Assembly: GCA_028752905.1 (NCBI GenBank) | Contig: JAQNBH010000012.1 | Location: forward strand, 29,211,816-29,275,815 | Length of the DNA stretch: 64,000 bases | Origin: Cladorhizidae sp. MBARI D1340-BT2 | Taxonomy: Eukaryota > Porifera > Demospongiae > Poecilosclerida > Cladorhizidae | Direction: 5' to 3' | In this document: positions 54,905-64,000 of the stretch, in pieces | How the letters are laid out: each line of letters opens with the position of its first letter | Numbering within the stretch: position 1 is the first letter of the stretch | The notes under the pieces: generated by a model | What the model saw: only the letters and a program-made list of their open reading frames with translations | Told to the model about the DNA's origin: nothing | Databases searched by the model: none | Translations under genes and position numbers: made by a program

Positions 54905-56440
54905 GGCCGACCTCCACCTATGACAGAATGAAGAATGAGAAAGAGATCACTGCGAAGGAGAAGGATGGGATTATGGATGCAATCAAGAGTGGGCCCATAA
55001 GAACCAAGGAGACCAGGTGTTAGTGATTCCGATCCACTCGCTCACTCAAGAGACAATTTCTTTGCCCCCTCACGGCTATGTAGGTACCCAGAGTAATTAT
55101 AAAAAATTAAAAAATTAACTAAAAAAATCAGCTCTAGCTTAAAATCCAATAAAAATCAGAAACTCATTACTGCCCTTTGTACTTAGATTTCCTGATAGCA
55201 CAGCTGTTGACAAACACTGTGGTGACAACAAAATCATGGATAGATTATAAAATGTGCAATACTGGCTATAAATCCCTTTTATCTGGTTCTGAGACTGCTG
55301 TTTACAAAAGACTAATTACCACACAACCCAACCACAACTCAGGGGGGGTATTGCAATTCAAGTAATATATACGGGATTTTTTTCTTGGGGGGATGAGAGG
55401 GACTATACATATATATGGGATTTTTTTGCCGGGGGGGGGGGGGGGGGGAAGGGGAAGGACATAGTGCTGAAGCATGTGCAAGTGTGTGGGTGAGCTTGGG
55501 GGATGCTATCCCGGAAATTTTATTAATTTTACATCCACTCGGATTGCTTCTGATGTAACTTGGAAAAATTGTCTGGTACTATACAACCCGTGGAAATTAT
55601 TCTACTACTCATCCTATAAAGTACCAACCCTCAAGGATATCCAGGAAGTCCTCAGTTTACCCGAGCTGAAAGTTAGTGAGGCCCAGCAGCACATCATGAG
55701 CGGTGTCTGCATGTAATCCGTCAAAACCTTCTTGCCATCATCATTACTCTAAAGCAGCTCTACAAGACTTCAGGAGATGCTAAAGCATATGGAATTCCAC
55801 TTGTCTCGAGCTCTTCTTCTGGAGTGGCCAGCATTAGTCTTTTGTTGCCTCGTGCCTGACCTCCTTGCTAGGCTTAGTTGCCTCATGCCTGGCCTCCTTG
55901 CTAGGCTCAGTTGCCTCATGCAAAGAGAGACTGCTGACCTCAGCAGGTGACCTGTGGTTCTTGAAAGCATCCATAAAGAGCTTGAGCAACTACGGGAAGG
56001 CAACGCTGAGTGGTGTTCTGAAGTGATTACTCTGATTGACAAACTAGAGAATGATCATGGACTCAGTCAAAAGCTACCGTTTGGCTCGTAGCTGCGTGGG
56101 AGGTGCTAGCTATATCTTACTACACAACATATGCCTATTCCCAAGTGAAGCTGCAGATCTCTTTGAAGCCTCCTTTGTTTTCAACCACATACAAGCACAC
56201 TTGTTCTAGCCTTGTTACATAAGGACAGTGGCCAGACATCGCATAGCAAAGTAGGTGGAGCTTGGCCCTCATTGTCCATCAAGTCTGGCAATTTCAACAC
56301 AAACTTGAACACAAGTCCAGTATGACAAATTTCATAAAAAGTATGACTGGCTATACAATGACACGAGTTGACTTGAATTCAAATTCAATAACAAACAACA
56401 AAACTAGAAGGAAAAAAAAGCTATACATGTGGGGAAAACC
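54905..56440. other. Intergenic DNA, no gene recognised
   Basis: Contains an 18-nt G run (55431-55448) and a ~37-bp duplication near 55850-55920 (CCTCCTTGCTAGGCTYAGTT). An 80-codon frame at 55474-55716 has no recognised domain. Some of it may be further transposon decay. Confidence 0.45.
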
Positions 56441-56444
56441 GGCT

Positions 56445-57715
56445 TATACTATATACCAGTATATACTGTAGTTAATACAGTAGTACTAGTACAAGCACTA
56501 ATATACCAGTATATACTGTATTTAACATAGTAGTACTAGTACAAGCACTAATATACCAGTATATACTGTAGTTAATATAGTAGTACTAGTACAGGCACTA
56601 GTGTACCAGTATATACTGTAGTTAATATAGTAGTACTAATACAAGCACTAATATACCAGTATATACTGTAGTTAATATAGTAGTACTAGTACAGGCACTA
56701 GTGTACCAGTATATACTGTAGTTAATATAGTAGTACTAATACAAGCACTAATATACCAGTATATACTGTAGTTAATATAGTAGTACTAGTACAGGCACTA
56801 GTGTACCAGTATATACTGTAGTTAATATAGTAGTACTAATACAAGCACTAATATACCAGTATATACTGTAGTTAATATAGTAGTACTAGTACAGGCACTA
56901 GTGTACCAGTATATACTGTAGTTAATATAGTAGTACTAATACAAGCACTAATATACCAGTATATACTGTAGTTAATATAGTAGTACTAGTACAGGCACTA
57001 GTGTACCAGTATATACTGTAGTTAATACAGTAGTACTAGTACAAGCACTAGTGTACCAGTATATACTGTAGTTAATATAGTAGTCCTAGTACAAGCACTA
57101 GTATACCAGTATATACTGTAGTTAATATATTAGTACTAGTACAAGCACTAGTGTACCAGTATATACTGTAGTTAATATATTAGTACTAGTACAAGCACTA
57201 GTGTACCAGTATATACTGTAGTTAATATATTAGTACTAGTACAAGCACTAGTGTACCAGTATATACTGTAGTTAATATATTAGTACTAGTACAAGCACTA
57301 GTGTACCAGTATATACTGTAGTTAATATATTAGTACTAGTACAAGCACTAGTGTACCAGTATATACTGTAGTTAATATAGTAGTACTAATACAAGCACTA
57401 GTGTACCAGTATATACTGTAGTTAATATAGTAGTACTAGTACAAGCACTAGTGTACCAGTATATACTGTAATTGTAGTACTAGTACAAGAGCTAATATAC
57501 CAGAATTACAAGCATTAGTGTACTAGTATAGACTGTCTATATACTGGTATACTATGCTTGTACTAGTGTTAACTACTGTATGTACTGGTACACTAGTCCT
57601 TGTACTAGTGTTACTATATTAAATACTTATTAGTGGTATAATAATCCTTGTACTAGTGCTACGATATTAATTATTGTATTTGCTGGTATACTAGTGGTCT
57701 GGTAATCTAATGCTT
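56445..57715. repeat. 50-bp minisatellite with an inverted, decayed tail
   Basis: About 20 units of ACCAGTATATACTGTAGTTA plus AATATAGTAGTACTAGTACA and AGCACTAGTGT (50-bp period). Units come in alternating subtypes (ACAAGCACTAATAT versus ACAGGCACTAGTGT), giving a 100-bp dimer in 56555-57000. From about 57535 the same unit appears in opposite orientation and is degenerate (ATATACTGGTATACTA, CTTGTACTAGTGTTA). Confidence 0.95.
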
Positions 57716-57719
57716 GAAC

Positions 57720-57950
57720 TTGTCTAATGCAATTACTTTAGATTAAGGCCTGTCATGGGAGGGGGCTGGCAGGTGGCATGGGGCAACAGAACCTGACTGG
57801 CAGGTTTTATTGCAGCATCAGCATTGTTCTGGCATGCGAGCTTGTGGACATTTAATTTTAAAAAGTGCCTCACTTATTACTAGCAGCATGTGTCGTCAAT
57901 AGCAACGGCACAGAAGGACTCCTGTTGCTATGGATGCTCAAGTATTGTGG
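57720..57950. other. Short unique spacer
   Basis: No feature seen. Confidence 0.5.
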
Positions 57951-57954
57951 AAGT

Positions 57955-58365
57955 TGCTTATCTCTTACAACTGTTGCAAGTATTATAGAGGTTGCTATCT
58001 CTTATGTTGCAAGTATTATAGAGGTTGCTATCTCTCAGGTATTATAGAGGTTGCTATCTCTTATGTTGCAAGTATTATAGAGGTTGCTATCTCTTACAAC
58101 TGTTGCAAGTATTATAGAGGTTGCTATCTCTCAGGTATTATAGAGGTTGCTATTGCAAGTATTATAGAGGTTGCTATCTCTTATTGTTGCAAGTATTATA
58201 GTTTGCTACAACTCTTACAGTTGCAAGTATTTTAGAAGTTGCTATCTCTTATGGTTGCAAGTATTATAGATGTTGCTAGCTCTTATTGTTGCAAGTATTA
58301 TAGATGTCGCTATCTCTTATGGTTGCAAGTATTATAGATGTTGCTATCTCTTATTGTTTTAAGCT
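57955..58365. repeat. GTTGCTATCTCTTATGTTGCAAGTATTATA-type minisatellite, variable unit
   Basis: Repeated TTGCAAGTATTATAGAGGTT and GCTATCTCTTA words, with units from 22 to 45 bp through insertion or loss of an ACAACTGTTGC block. Confidence 0.92.
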
Positions 58366-58374
58366 CTATAATGG

Positions 58375-59262
58375 CTTGCCGGTTGGAGGGTGAGTCAGTG
58401 CCTAGCGGGCCATGCTTGCCTGTTGGAGGGTGAGTCAGTGCCTAGCGGGCCATGGCTTGACTTTGGAGGGTGAGTCAGTGCCTAGCAGGCCATGCTTGCC
58501 TGTTGGAGGGTGAGTCAATGCCTAGCAGGCCATGCTTGCCTGTTGGAGGGTGAGTCAGTGCCTAGCGGGCCATGGCTTGACTGTTGGAGGGTGAGTCAGT
58601 GCCTAGCAGGCCATGCTTGCCTGTTGGAGGGTGAGTCAGCTAGCGGGCCATGGCTTGACTTTGGAGGGTGAGTCAGTGCCTAGCAGGCCATGCTTGCCTG
58701 TTGGAGGGTGAGTCAGTGCCTAGCAGGCCATGCTTGCCTGTTGGAGGGTGAGTCAGTGCCTAGCAGGCCATGGCTTGCCTGTTGGAGGGTGAGTCAGTGC
58801 CTAGCAGGCCATGCTTGCCTGTTGGAGGGTGAGTCAGTGCCTAGCGGGCCATGGCTTGACTGTTGGAGGGTGAGTCAGTGCCTAGCAGGCCATGCTTGCC
58901 TGTTGGAGGGTGAGTCAGTGCCTAGCGGGCCATGGCTTGACTTTGGAGGGTGAGTCAGTGCCTAGCAGGCCATGCTTGCCTGTTGGAGGGTGAGTCAGTG
59001 CCTAGCAGGCCATGCTTGCCTGTTGGAGGGTGAGTCAGTGCCTAGCAGGCCATGCTTGCCTGTTGGAGGGTGAGTCAGTGCCTAGCAGGCCATGGCTTGC
59101 CTGTTGGAGGGTGAGTCAGTGCCTAGCAGGCCATGCTTGCCTGTTGGAGGGTGAGTCAGTGCCTAGCAGGCCATGGCTTGCCTGTTGGAGGGTGAGTCAG
59201 TGCCTAGCAGGCCATGGCTTGCCTGTTGGAGGGTGAGTCAGTGCCTAGCAGGGTGCTAGCAG
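58375..59262. repeat. 40-bp minisatellite with AP-1 site in nearly every unit
   Basis: About 22 units of GTTGGAGGGTGAGTCAGTGC plus CTAGCAGGCCATGCTTGCCT, 40 or 41 bp (GGCTT variant). Almost every unit contains TGAGTCA, the consensus AP-1/bZIP site. Frames open on + strand are repeat translations. Confidence 0.96.
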
Positions 59263-59379
59263 GGTGCTAGCTTGTCTGTGTCCAAGATAGCAAGCCAGAT
59301 GATCTGTTTCCAGTTTTGATATTATTAGCCGAGCTGGAAACCTCATGGGGATCCACTGATAGACTCAAAACTGAAGCTT

Positions 59380-60330
59380 AGTTGCACTACCTCACTGATG
59401 GAGTTGGATCACACACCTGCCAAGAGATTCATCCCGGAGAGCAGGCAATGATTGATAAAGTACTCTACTTCGAAAACCCCAATTTCCCAAAGCAATGTTG
59501 CCTGGCGGACTCTCGGGACTTACGAGAGCAACTCAAGGAGGAAGGCACATGGAAGTCGTTTCACTGGACATTTATCGGAGAGGAAAGTATATGACCGATT
59601 ACGTCGATACGTGCAGTGGAAGGTAAACATGAGATGTTAGACATCACTGCAGGGATTCCTAGTGTATATGAATAGGTGAGGACAGGGGCAAGGTATGGGA
59701 CCATCCCACTACATCTCATTCCAGACAGGAACCCTTCCAATGAGTTGCTCTGATGGACTGCAGTTAGTTTCCGACCACTGTGGCCAGAGGCTCTTCCCAA
59801 CTCCTGATCCGACAGCACCAGGAGTTCCTGTGGGGGGGGGAGGGGTGTTGTGCACGAGATCTGCACAGCAACACATGTAAAGAAACTCAACACCTCAGAA
59901 CACCCAAACTGATGGATCAGTGGAGAGTTCACTCAACCTTGATCAAGATAACGGTCAGGTGTGCCTCGGAGAAACCACTTGGACTGGGATAGCCTACTGT
60001 CATACTTTCTATTAGCTCTCGCTCCTCGGCACCAGTCAACGCGCAAGTCTCCCCTCTACCTTGGGCATGGTGTACCTGCACGGACACCCACATCTATGGT
60101 ACTGTCCCAAACCTAGGGTGTGTATTGTGTGGGCATCAACAACTGCCAGGCCAGAGTCTGTCTCCAACCTCAGTGAGGTCTGGAAATGGGCCAGGCATAA
60201 TGTGGGAGAGGTCCAGATTTGCCAGAAGCAACAGTGCGACATTAAGAGGTTGACGTGCAAGGGAGTGGTGGTGTCATGGTGGACATGTCTGCTCCTGTCC
60301 GAGGCAATAGCTAGCATGCACTCTGCCGAT
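59380..60330 (+). pseudogene. Ty3/gypsy-type integrase relic
   Basis: Collinear fragments in shifting frames match the integrase region of gypsy pol polyproteins. LYFENPNFPKQ and DLREQLKEE (about 59460-59545) are followed, after a shift, by HGSRFTGHLSERKVYDRLRR (about 59550-59610), the integrase N-terminal zinc-binding region. Near 59790-59820 is WPEAL-like text, and near 59900 a TQTDGSVE stretch stands where HPQTDG(L)VER is expected. At 60150-60240 SNLSEVWKWARHNV resembles the post-core region. Stops and shifts interrupt throughout, and no LTRs were identified. It is not functional. Confidence 0.65.
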
Positions 60331-60604
60331 CCTAAGCATCACAACCACGCATATTGAAGTTCAGCTGATAGACAGACCTGATTTCTTGTAGCCATTGAGA
60401 GAGAGTTCGACTGCTACCCAGAGCAGGGGGAGATGAATTGGACAGGAGTGAGAGGAAGAGAATGAAAGAGGTCTAGGCGATCCGAAGAGAAATCTACCCA
60501 GTCCTCGTAAGTCCCCCCACCCCCTCTCCTCAATAACGGTCTACTGTACCACTCAAGCAGAAGGAATTACTCAGTTCCAAGCCCAACGATAATGAACACC
60601 ATTT

Positions 60605-60735
60605 TGTGTGTGTGTGCGTGCGTGCGTGCATGTGCATGTGTGTGAGGGTGTGTGTGCATGTGTGTGAGGGTGTGTGTGAATGTGCGTGAGGGTGTGCGTG
60701 AGGGTGTGTGTGCATGCGTGTGAGTGTGTGTGTCT
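60605..60735. repeat. (GT)n with GTGTGAGG/GTGCATG interruptions
   Basis: TGTGTGTGTGCGTGCGTGCG followed by repeated GTGAGGGTGTGTGTGCATGT. Confidence 0.93.
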
Positions 60736-60863
60736 GAGCCACATGGTTAAAATTAATGATTATCTGTAGCCATCTCATATTTCTAGAGGGTTACAGAGAA
60801 TCATCGTTTGTGTGCGCTTGTGTCAATCGAGGGAATCCCGAGTCAAAGACCCCTCAACGGGGA

Positions 60864-60884
60864 GGGGGGGGGGGGGGGGGGGGG
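60864..60884. repeat. Poly(G) tract, 21 nt
   Basis: Uninterrupted G run; length uncertain. Confidence 0.9.
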
Positions 60885-61031
60885 AAGGACTATAATACTA
60901 CAAGATTATTGTTCTAATTACCTGTAATCATGTCATTAATCTAATTACCTATAATCATGTCATTAATCATAAACACTAAAACTTGCTGGCAACCTACATA
61001 GGTATGTGTTTTCAGATTCTCTACAGCCTAA

Positions 61032-61491
61032 AGGCGGGTTCACAATATGATGCTCGCCCATCGTTCCGTATCGTCCTATCTATCGTATCGTATCGTTCTA
61101 TCGTATTGTATTGTTTCTGGTTCACTATATAGCGTTCGATTGGCGAGTTTTGCTGGTTTTGACAAGGTGCTCACGTGGTAGTAGTTGTTGACCGATCACG
61201 AGGACGCTTTGGACGGCAGTTCTTCCTCTTCTATTTCATCGAGTAGTTCTAGTTGTGATAGTTCTTCTAGTGAAGGTACAAAGTCCTTCACGTGACCCTC
61301 CCACTTGCCAGCATTCTGATTGATCGGACGCTCGACGCTAGAATAGAACCAGATCCTATTCCATTGTTACGTATCGTAATGTCCTATCGTATTGTATTGT
61401 CATGACATTGCTGGTTCACAATACGACGATACGTTACGATAGGACGATACGATACGTAACGATGTCTGAGCGTCAAACTGTGAACAAGCCT
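61032..61491. mobile_element. PIF/Harbinger-like MITE 2 (460 bp), TSD TAA
   Basis: Left end AGGCGGGTTCACAATATGAT and right end, in reverse complement, AGGCTTGTTCACAGTTTGAC, flanked by TAA at 61029-61031 and 61492-61494. Same end type as 54483-54769. The interior has many CGTATCGT/ATCGTATTGTATTGT words in both orientations. It also has inner copies of the TGGTTCACTATA/TGGTTCACAATA terminal word, as though smaller elements had nested or the end had duplicated. Confidence 0.8.
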
Positions 61492-61494
61492 TAA

Positions 61495-61627
61495 GAGTCT
61501 GTAGCTATACACACAACCTGGGCTGCAGCTCATACTCTTTGAAATTCACCCACACACCACAATGTACTGACTGCACAGAATTCTATTCCATTCCAACACA
61601 TGCTGAGTCATGTTCCAGTTCATTCAA

Positions 61628-61658
<31 letters not shown>

Positions 61659-62228
61659 TTAGAAAACTAGGGGCTAATCTTGTAAGTTTTCATCAGTAGA
61701 CTTCCTTCTTTGGGCTCATGGACCAGTGCAGAAGCTTTCTGGGGGGGGGGGGGGGGGGGGGGGGGGATGTATGCACCTATCCAAAAGTGTGCTCCCCTCC
61801 AAACTTTTAATAATTTTTCTCCCATGGACTTTCTTCTTTGGGGCAAGCCTATATAGACCAGTCAAAGTCATCAGCTGCACGTGGTTTGTAGCTAGAGCTT
61901 TCACAGCACTGAGAGCTCTATTGATACACCCCATTCATTGAAAACAGGGTTGGGAGTAGAGGGGGCTTACTTTGAATAGTGCTTAGACATTAAGAGGGTC
62001 ATGAGCTACTATCCTAGAAAACTGAGCTCACAATGGCAGTAGTGTTGCAACTCTACACTGAACACCTGGCATTGTGTGTCTGTGGGGGCATATATAGGGT
62101 TGCATCTTATTTTAAATCTTTTTACGCAATGCCCACAAACCATGTCTTCACAATAGTTCCCATAAAGGGAAGTCACTTGGTCTTGGCATTGTACGGTATT
62201 ATATACACTCCCCTGCCATCTCACTTGC
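61495..62228. other. Unique DNA, no gene recognised
   Basis: Holds a 13-nt C run (61628-61640) next to a CA tract, and a 26-nt G run (61741-61766). The words AAGCTTTCTGGGGG and CTTCTTTGGGG flank it. No gene. Confidence 0.5.
61741..61766. repeat. Poly(G) tract, 26 nt
   Basis: Longest homopolymer of the window; length uncertain. Confidence 0.9.
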
Positions 62229-62229
62229 T

Positions 62230-62318
62230 CTCATCCCCACACAGATACGCTTCTTCTCATCCGTGCAGATAAGCTTCTTCTCATCCGTGCAGATAAGCTT
62301 CTTCTCATCCACGCAGAT
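62230..62318. repeat. 24-bp tandem repeat, about 3.5 copies
   Basis: GCAGATAAGCTTCTTCTCAT plus CCGT, repeated; first and last copies diverged. Confidence 0.92.
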
Positions 62319-62384
62319 ATTGCTGCCATGGCCAGGGGATTTCCTGAACTCCCCTTGCATGTCCACTGCCAACACACACCTCAC

Positions 62385-62560
62385 TCCCCAGCACCTTCAT
62401 CTCCCACCTTGCCTTCATCTCCCACCTTGCCATCATCTCCCACCTTGCCTTCATCTCCCACCTTGCCTTCATCTCCCACCTTGCCTTCCATCTCCCACCT
62501 TGCCTTCATCTCCTTCATCTCCCACCTTGCCTTCATCTCTCACCTTGTCATCACGAGGTT
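62385..62560. repeat. 18-bp minisatellite (CCTTGCCTTCATCTCCCA)
   Basis: About nine 18-bp units with small indels. The open plus-strand frames (SPTLPSSPTLPS) are repeat translations. Confidence 0.95.
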
Positions 62561-62912
62561 TTCTTCTACTCATGCAAAACTAGGTGGCACTGTTGTCCTT
62601 TCATCAGCCATTGCCTGCACTGGTATCAGCTTCTTCCTCAAATTGTTCTCACACTTCTTCAATTAAGATACTGTTTTGTGCTGGCTCGTCCAGCCCATTA
62701 GTGTTCGGTAGAACTGGAAATGTCCACAGAAAATAAAACTTAAGCAGTCGCAGTCTGAGCCCACAGCCATTTAATGGAATAACTTCCAAGATAAACCACA
62801 CCTACCTCCCTTGGGCATCACCGTCAAGTTGTAATTCTGCCAAATTTCATTCCATGTCCAAATACTTCAACTAGCAAATATTTCCACTGCCAGGTCATGG
62901 TGCACTGGTGAG

Positions 62913-64000
62913 CAGGGGTGTATTTAGGGGGGGGCGGGGGGGGGGGCATTCGCCCCCCCTTGTATCATTCTCGCCCCCCCCCCCTTGAAATTAGAGATAT
63001 TTTTTTAAATAATGTCAAGAAAGGTGTAATACAAGAAAGGTGTAATAAGCTTATGATATCAGGTTCAAATGATAGGAATGTCAAACTGAGGTTCTTCTTG
63101 GTTTTCTCTGCCATACGTCCACAATCTCTTCAAGGTCGCTCTCAGAGAGTACTTCTGGTGCCTCTATAGCAATCCTCATAAGGTGAGAAAGGCTGCAGTC
63201 ACTTAGAGAATTACGCAAACGAGTCTTGATCATCTTCATCTGTGAGAAGCTTCTCTCCACAGAAGCAGTAGAAACTGGAATCGATAAGCAGATGGAGGCA
63301 ATCTTGTGCAAATTGGGAAACATGGCCTTGAGCATGTCGTTTGAAACAAGTTCTTTCAGCTGTGATGCAGTAGTATCCCGTGGTTGCTTGACTAACAGCT
63401 GGCGGAATGTTTTCCACTCTGTAAGTATTTCAGTGGAAATCATGGCTGTCTTCACTGTTTCTTCTCCATCCAATGTTTCTGCATCTCTATCTTCTCCGTA
63501 GTGAGCAATCAGTTTCTCAACAGACGTGTCTCCATAAGTGGGAAAAGATACTGAATCTGGTTTTGGAACTTTCCGTGGATCGAATATAGACAATGCTGAT
63601 ACAACAGCGTTGGATGAAGAAAATCGGCTTGTTATGTTGGCCTTTAAATCAGCAACAAAAGGCTTACCAACAACATTCTGGAACGAAAGTATTTTATCAG
63701 CGTCAATAGACACCTTTGTAGATGACTTCAAGTCTTCAACGTTTTCAAGAAGCTCCAACACCCAGTTCGCTCCAGGCAAAACTGCATCATCCAAGGATTT
63801 AACAGTAGCATCAACAAGGAATGATATCAACGAGAGGTCAAGCTGCTCTGCCTGAAGTGCTTTGCTGAGCTTGGCTACTTGTGGTAGAGTGAAATCAAGC
63901 AAATATATAGCTGCAATCGTAGACAATTTGCAGAGGGCACCATGGATTCCAAGAGCTTCTGGCTCGTGGGACGTCTCGTAGATGTTCCCAATGGTGATTA
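62913..64000 (-). mobile_element. hAT transposon, 3' part, running off the window
   Basis: The 3' terminus starts CAGGGGTGTATTTAGG at 62913, a hAT-type end. It is followed by a G/C-rich subterminal region (ATTCGCCCCCC, TCATTCTCGCCCCC) that is repeated almost exactly in the MITE at 44680-44870. Upstream on the minus strand lies the intact transposase frame. The other terminus is outside the window, so the putative octamer duplication CTGGTGAG (62905-62912) cannot be checked. Confidence 0.85.
63081..64000 (-). CDS. hAT-family transposase, C-terminal ~306 residues, open to the window edge
   Basis: The frame is continuous from the window end to a stop at 63081. Its most upstream visible residues are ITIGNIYETSHEPEALGIHG, so the start lies outside and no start codon is assigned. 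The C-terminal half contains the hAT dimerisation domain: ISTEILTEWKTFRQLL, then FPNLHKIASICLSIPVSTAS followed by VERSFSQMKMIKTRLRNSL. The protein resembles ZNF862/KIAA1586-type hAT proteins, known as transposases and domesticated derivatives. No frameshift or premature stop is present in the visible part, unlike the other transposon genes here. The element may be recent, or the protein may be maintained. Catalytic residues and the N-terminal zinc finger are not visible. Confidence 0.85.
   Translation of the reverse strand, partial: ITIGNIYETSHEPEALGIHGALCKLSTIAAIYLLDFTLPQVAKLSKALQAEQLDLSLISFLVDATVKSLDDAVLPGANWVLELLENVEDLKSSTKVSIDADKILSFQNVVGKPFVADLKANITSRFSSSNAVVSALSIFDPRKVPKPDSVSFPTYGDTSVEKLIAHYGEDRDAETLDGEETVKTAMISTEILTEWKTFRQLLVKQPRDTTASQLKELVSNDMLKAMFPNLHKIASICLSIPVSTASVERSFSQMKMIKTRLRNSLSDCSLSHLMRIAIEAPEVLSESDLEEIVDVWQRKPRRTSV

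Noticed and set aside
63538..63855. Plus-strand frame of 105 codons opposite the hAT transposase.
   Set aside because: Antisense shadow; the minus strand shows the recognised dimerisation domain.
1..64000. tRNA, rRNA or snRNA genes.
   Set aside because: I looked for internal-promoter words such as GGTTCGAATCC and for cloverleaf-like arms and found none I could support. A covariance-model scan (tRNAscan-SE, Rfam) would be needed to exclude degenerate ones.

Overview
The window reads as nuclear DNA from an invertebrate animal. Evidence: spliced protein-coding exons with GT/AG junctions, animal-type SH3 domains, hAT, pogo/Tigger, PIF/Harbinger-like and Ty3/gypsy remnants, long introns and telomere-like CCCTAA motifs. 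There is no sign of bacterial gene organisation. A sponge or another early-branching or marine invertebrate would fit, but the sequence alone does not settle the taxon.

The window is gene-poor and extremely rich in minisatellites. The one host gene I can support is on the + strand: a scaffold-type protein with two SH3 domains and many proline-rich SH3 ligands. It has a large exon at 31164-32972, a 7,021-bp intron, and a terminal exon at 39994-40643. The junctions agree in phase (phase 1 to phase 1) and give about 818 in-frame residues before a stop. The 5' end of the gene lies upstream. Two weak candidate upstream exons (29594-29828 and 27512-27785) are listed with low confidence. The intron holds a 2.2-kb satellite built on an 11-bp unit.

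Layout: 0-4 kb, 31- to 86-bp repeats and a foldback element. 5.8-8.2 kb, a 34-bp satellite with higher-order duplication. 9.1-14.3 kb, three successive arrays built on CCCTAA/CCTAG words. 14.9-15.3 kb, a (TAA)n tract. 15.3-31 kb, mostly unique DNA with short arrays. 31.1-40.6 kb, the SH3 gene. 41-48 kb, minisatellites interrupted by MITE-like elements. 49.2-51.6 kb, a decayed BED/DUF659 hAT transposon sitting inside a 50-bp array. 52.9-54.9 kb, a foldback element, a 61-bp array and a pogo-like relic split by a Harbinger-like MITE. 56.4-59.3 kb, three more arrays. 59.4-60.3 kb, a decayed Ty3/gypsy integrase region. 61.0-61.5 kb, a second Harbinger-like MITE. 62.9-64 kb, the 3' part of another hAT transposon with an intact reading frame that runs off the window.

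The most interesting signals are these. (1) A dispersed foldback family (four loci) has copies carrying a hammerhead-ribozyme-like core (CTGANGA, stem II, GAAAY, then an NUH triplet), and two copies are flanked by 12-13-bp target duplications. This suggests Penelope-like retroelement ends. (2) A 191-bp MITE is clearly derived from the hAT whose transposase starts at the window edge. (3) Several transposons lie inside minisatellite arrays. (4) Two arrays place a perfect E-box (CACGTG) or AP-1 site (TGAGTCA) in nearly every unit.
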